64,000 nt of DNA from NCBI RefSeq assembly GCF_020536995.1, contig NC_068356.1:26160472-26224471 (forward strand), written 5' to 3'. The position numbers were made by a program, and so were the translations under genes. This DNA comes from Dreissena polymorpha. Taxonomy: Eukaryota; Mollusca; Bivalvia; Myida; Dreissenidae. Below the pieces are notes generated by a model. That model made no database searches and was not told the origin of the DNA. It saw only the letters and a program-made list of their open reading frames with translations. Below are positions 63,476 through 64,000 of the stretch, piece after piece (within the stretch, counting starts at the first letter, position 1; each line of letters starts with the position of its first letter).

Positions 63476-64000
63476 TAATATGTAGCTTCCTTCCATTTTC
63501 AAACTTTGACATGGCTTTTCGTCATTCTTGTCGTGGAGGTCTGCAGTAAAGGACTTCCCATCTCCAAAGTCTTTCATTGGATGAAATAACTACTTGTAAG
63601 TAAAGCTTGCTTTCTTAAATCAGACAAACCGTCAGCTTTTTTTGAAGAAAGAAACATATGTGTTAAAGAGAAATGATTTATGATATGACTCAATTAAATA
63701 ATGAATAAATTACCGTTATACCAACTTTTTTCATAATTAGCTTTGTGTATACATATACTATTGTATTTCCATTTTATATTAATTCATTATTATTTAATAG
63801 GCAGTGATTACCCAGTGATCATGGTGCGTGAACAAATCGAATCGCTTGTGTTTACATTCAAAAGAGATGCTATAAATCGACATTTAGTGTGTACATTATT
63901 TAGATTATATATATTATATGTGTTCTTTAAATTCATATATTTAGTAGTATGTAACATGTAATTTATTGTTCTTATCGATGTGTGTCATTCGCATATTTGC
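63476..64000. other. DNA downstream of the GPCR gene, no gene seen
   Basis: A 72-codon frame at 63743-63961 is hydrophobic and AT-driven, with no family resemblance. Confidence 0.55.

Noticed and set aside
1-64000. CRISPR arrays, bacterial operons or prophage content
   Set aside because: Spliced gene signals, poly(A) sites, animal-type transposons and a GPCR show this is animal nuclear DNA; the tandem repeats lack spacer structure.

Overview
This is animal nuclear DNA, very probably from a bivalve mollusc. It is AT-rich and gene-poor, it carries spliced signals and AATAAA poly(A) sites, and it is packed with diverged local duplications and non-autonomous transposons. Two short repeat types (the TTAA-flanked tRNA-like element and the 145-bp GTCGTG foldback) resemble repeats I associate with bivalves such as Dreissena. 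The genus is a guess from memory.

The only clearly intact host protein gene is at the right end (61.6-63.5 kb, + strand). It is a rhodopsin-family neuropeptide GPCR of the allatostatin-A/galanin-receptor type, which in molluscs corresponds to the buccalin receptor. Its whole coding sequence lies in one exon, and its ATG directly follows a 3' splice site, so at least one 5'UTR exon and the promoter lie upstream.

Layout, left to right. 0-5 kb is quiet, apart from a MITE-like element at 2.8-3.46 kb with a tandem repeat inside. 6.3-14.4 kb looks like an old tandem duplication of roughly 4.2 kb. Copy 1 holds a pogo/Tigger-type deletion element (8.50-9.39 kb) and copy 2 holds a 5'-truncated Penelope-like element with RT and GIY-YIG domains (11.26-12.56 kb). 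15.9-23.0 kb is a clearer tandem duplication. Its second copy was later invaded by a Crypton-type tyrosine-recombinase transposon (about 19.06-22.0 kb, with one recognisable intron and one stop) and by a 502-bp TTAA-flanked element. The first copy preserves the empty sites for both. Beside the recombinase gene is a 295-bp tandem array built from a long hairpin plus an inverted fragment of the recombinase's own 5' coding end.

24.4-28.2 kb holds another diverged repeat pair. 29.4-32.8 kb is a composite: 173-bp direct repeats carrying an ATG plus a perfect splice donor, inside them 470-bp inverted repeats, and inside those a 960-bp minisatellite of 31-bp units that switches strand block by block. 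36.9-37.45 kb is a second copy of the TTAA/tRNA-like element. 47.5-58.35 kb is an old tandem duplication of about 5.3 kb directly upstream of the receptor gene, followed by a 5 x 56-bp tandem repeat.

The remainder shows no protein gene I can support; most open frames there are chance frames in AT-rich DNA. The strongest observations for follow-up are the TTAA element with its paralogous empty site, the Crypton with its amplified inverted 5' fragment, and the palindromic minisatellite complex.
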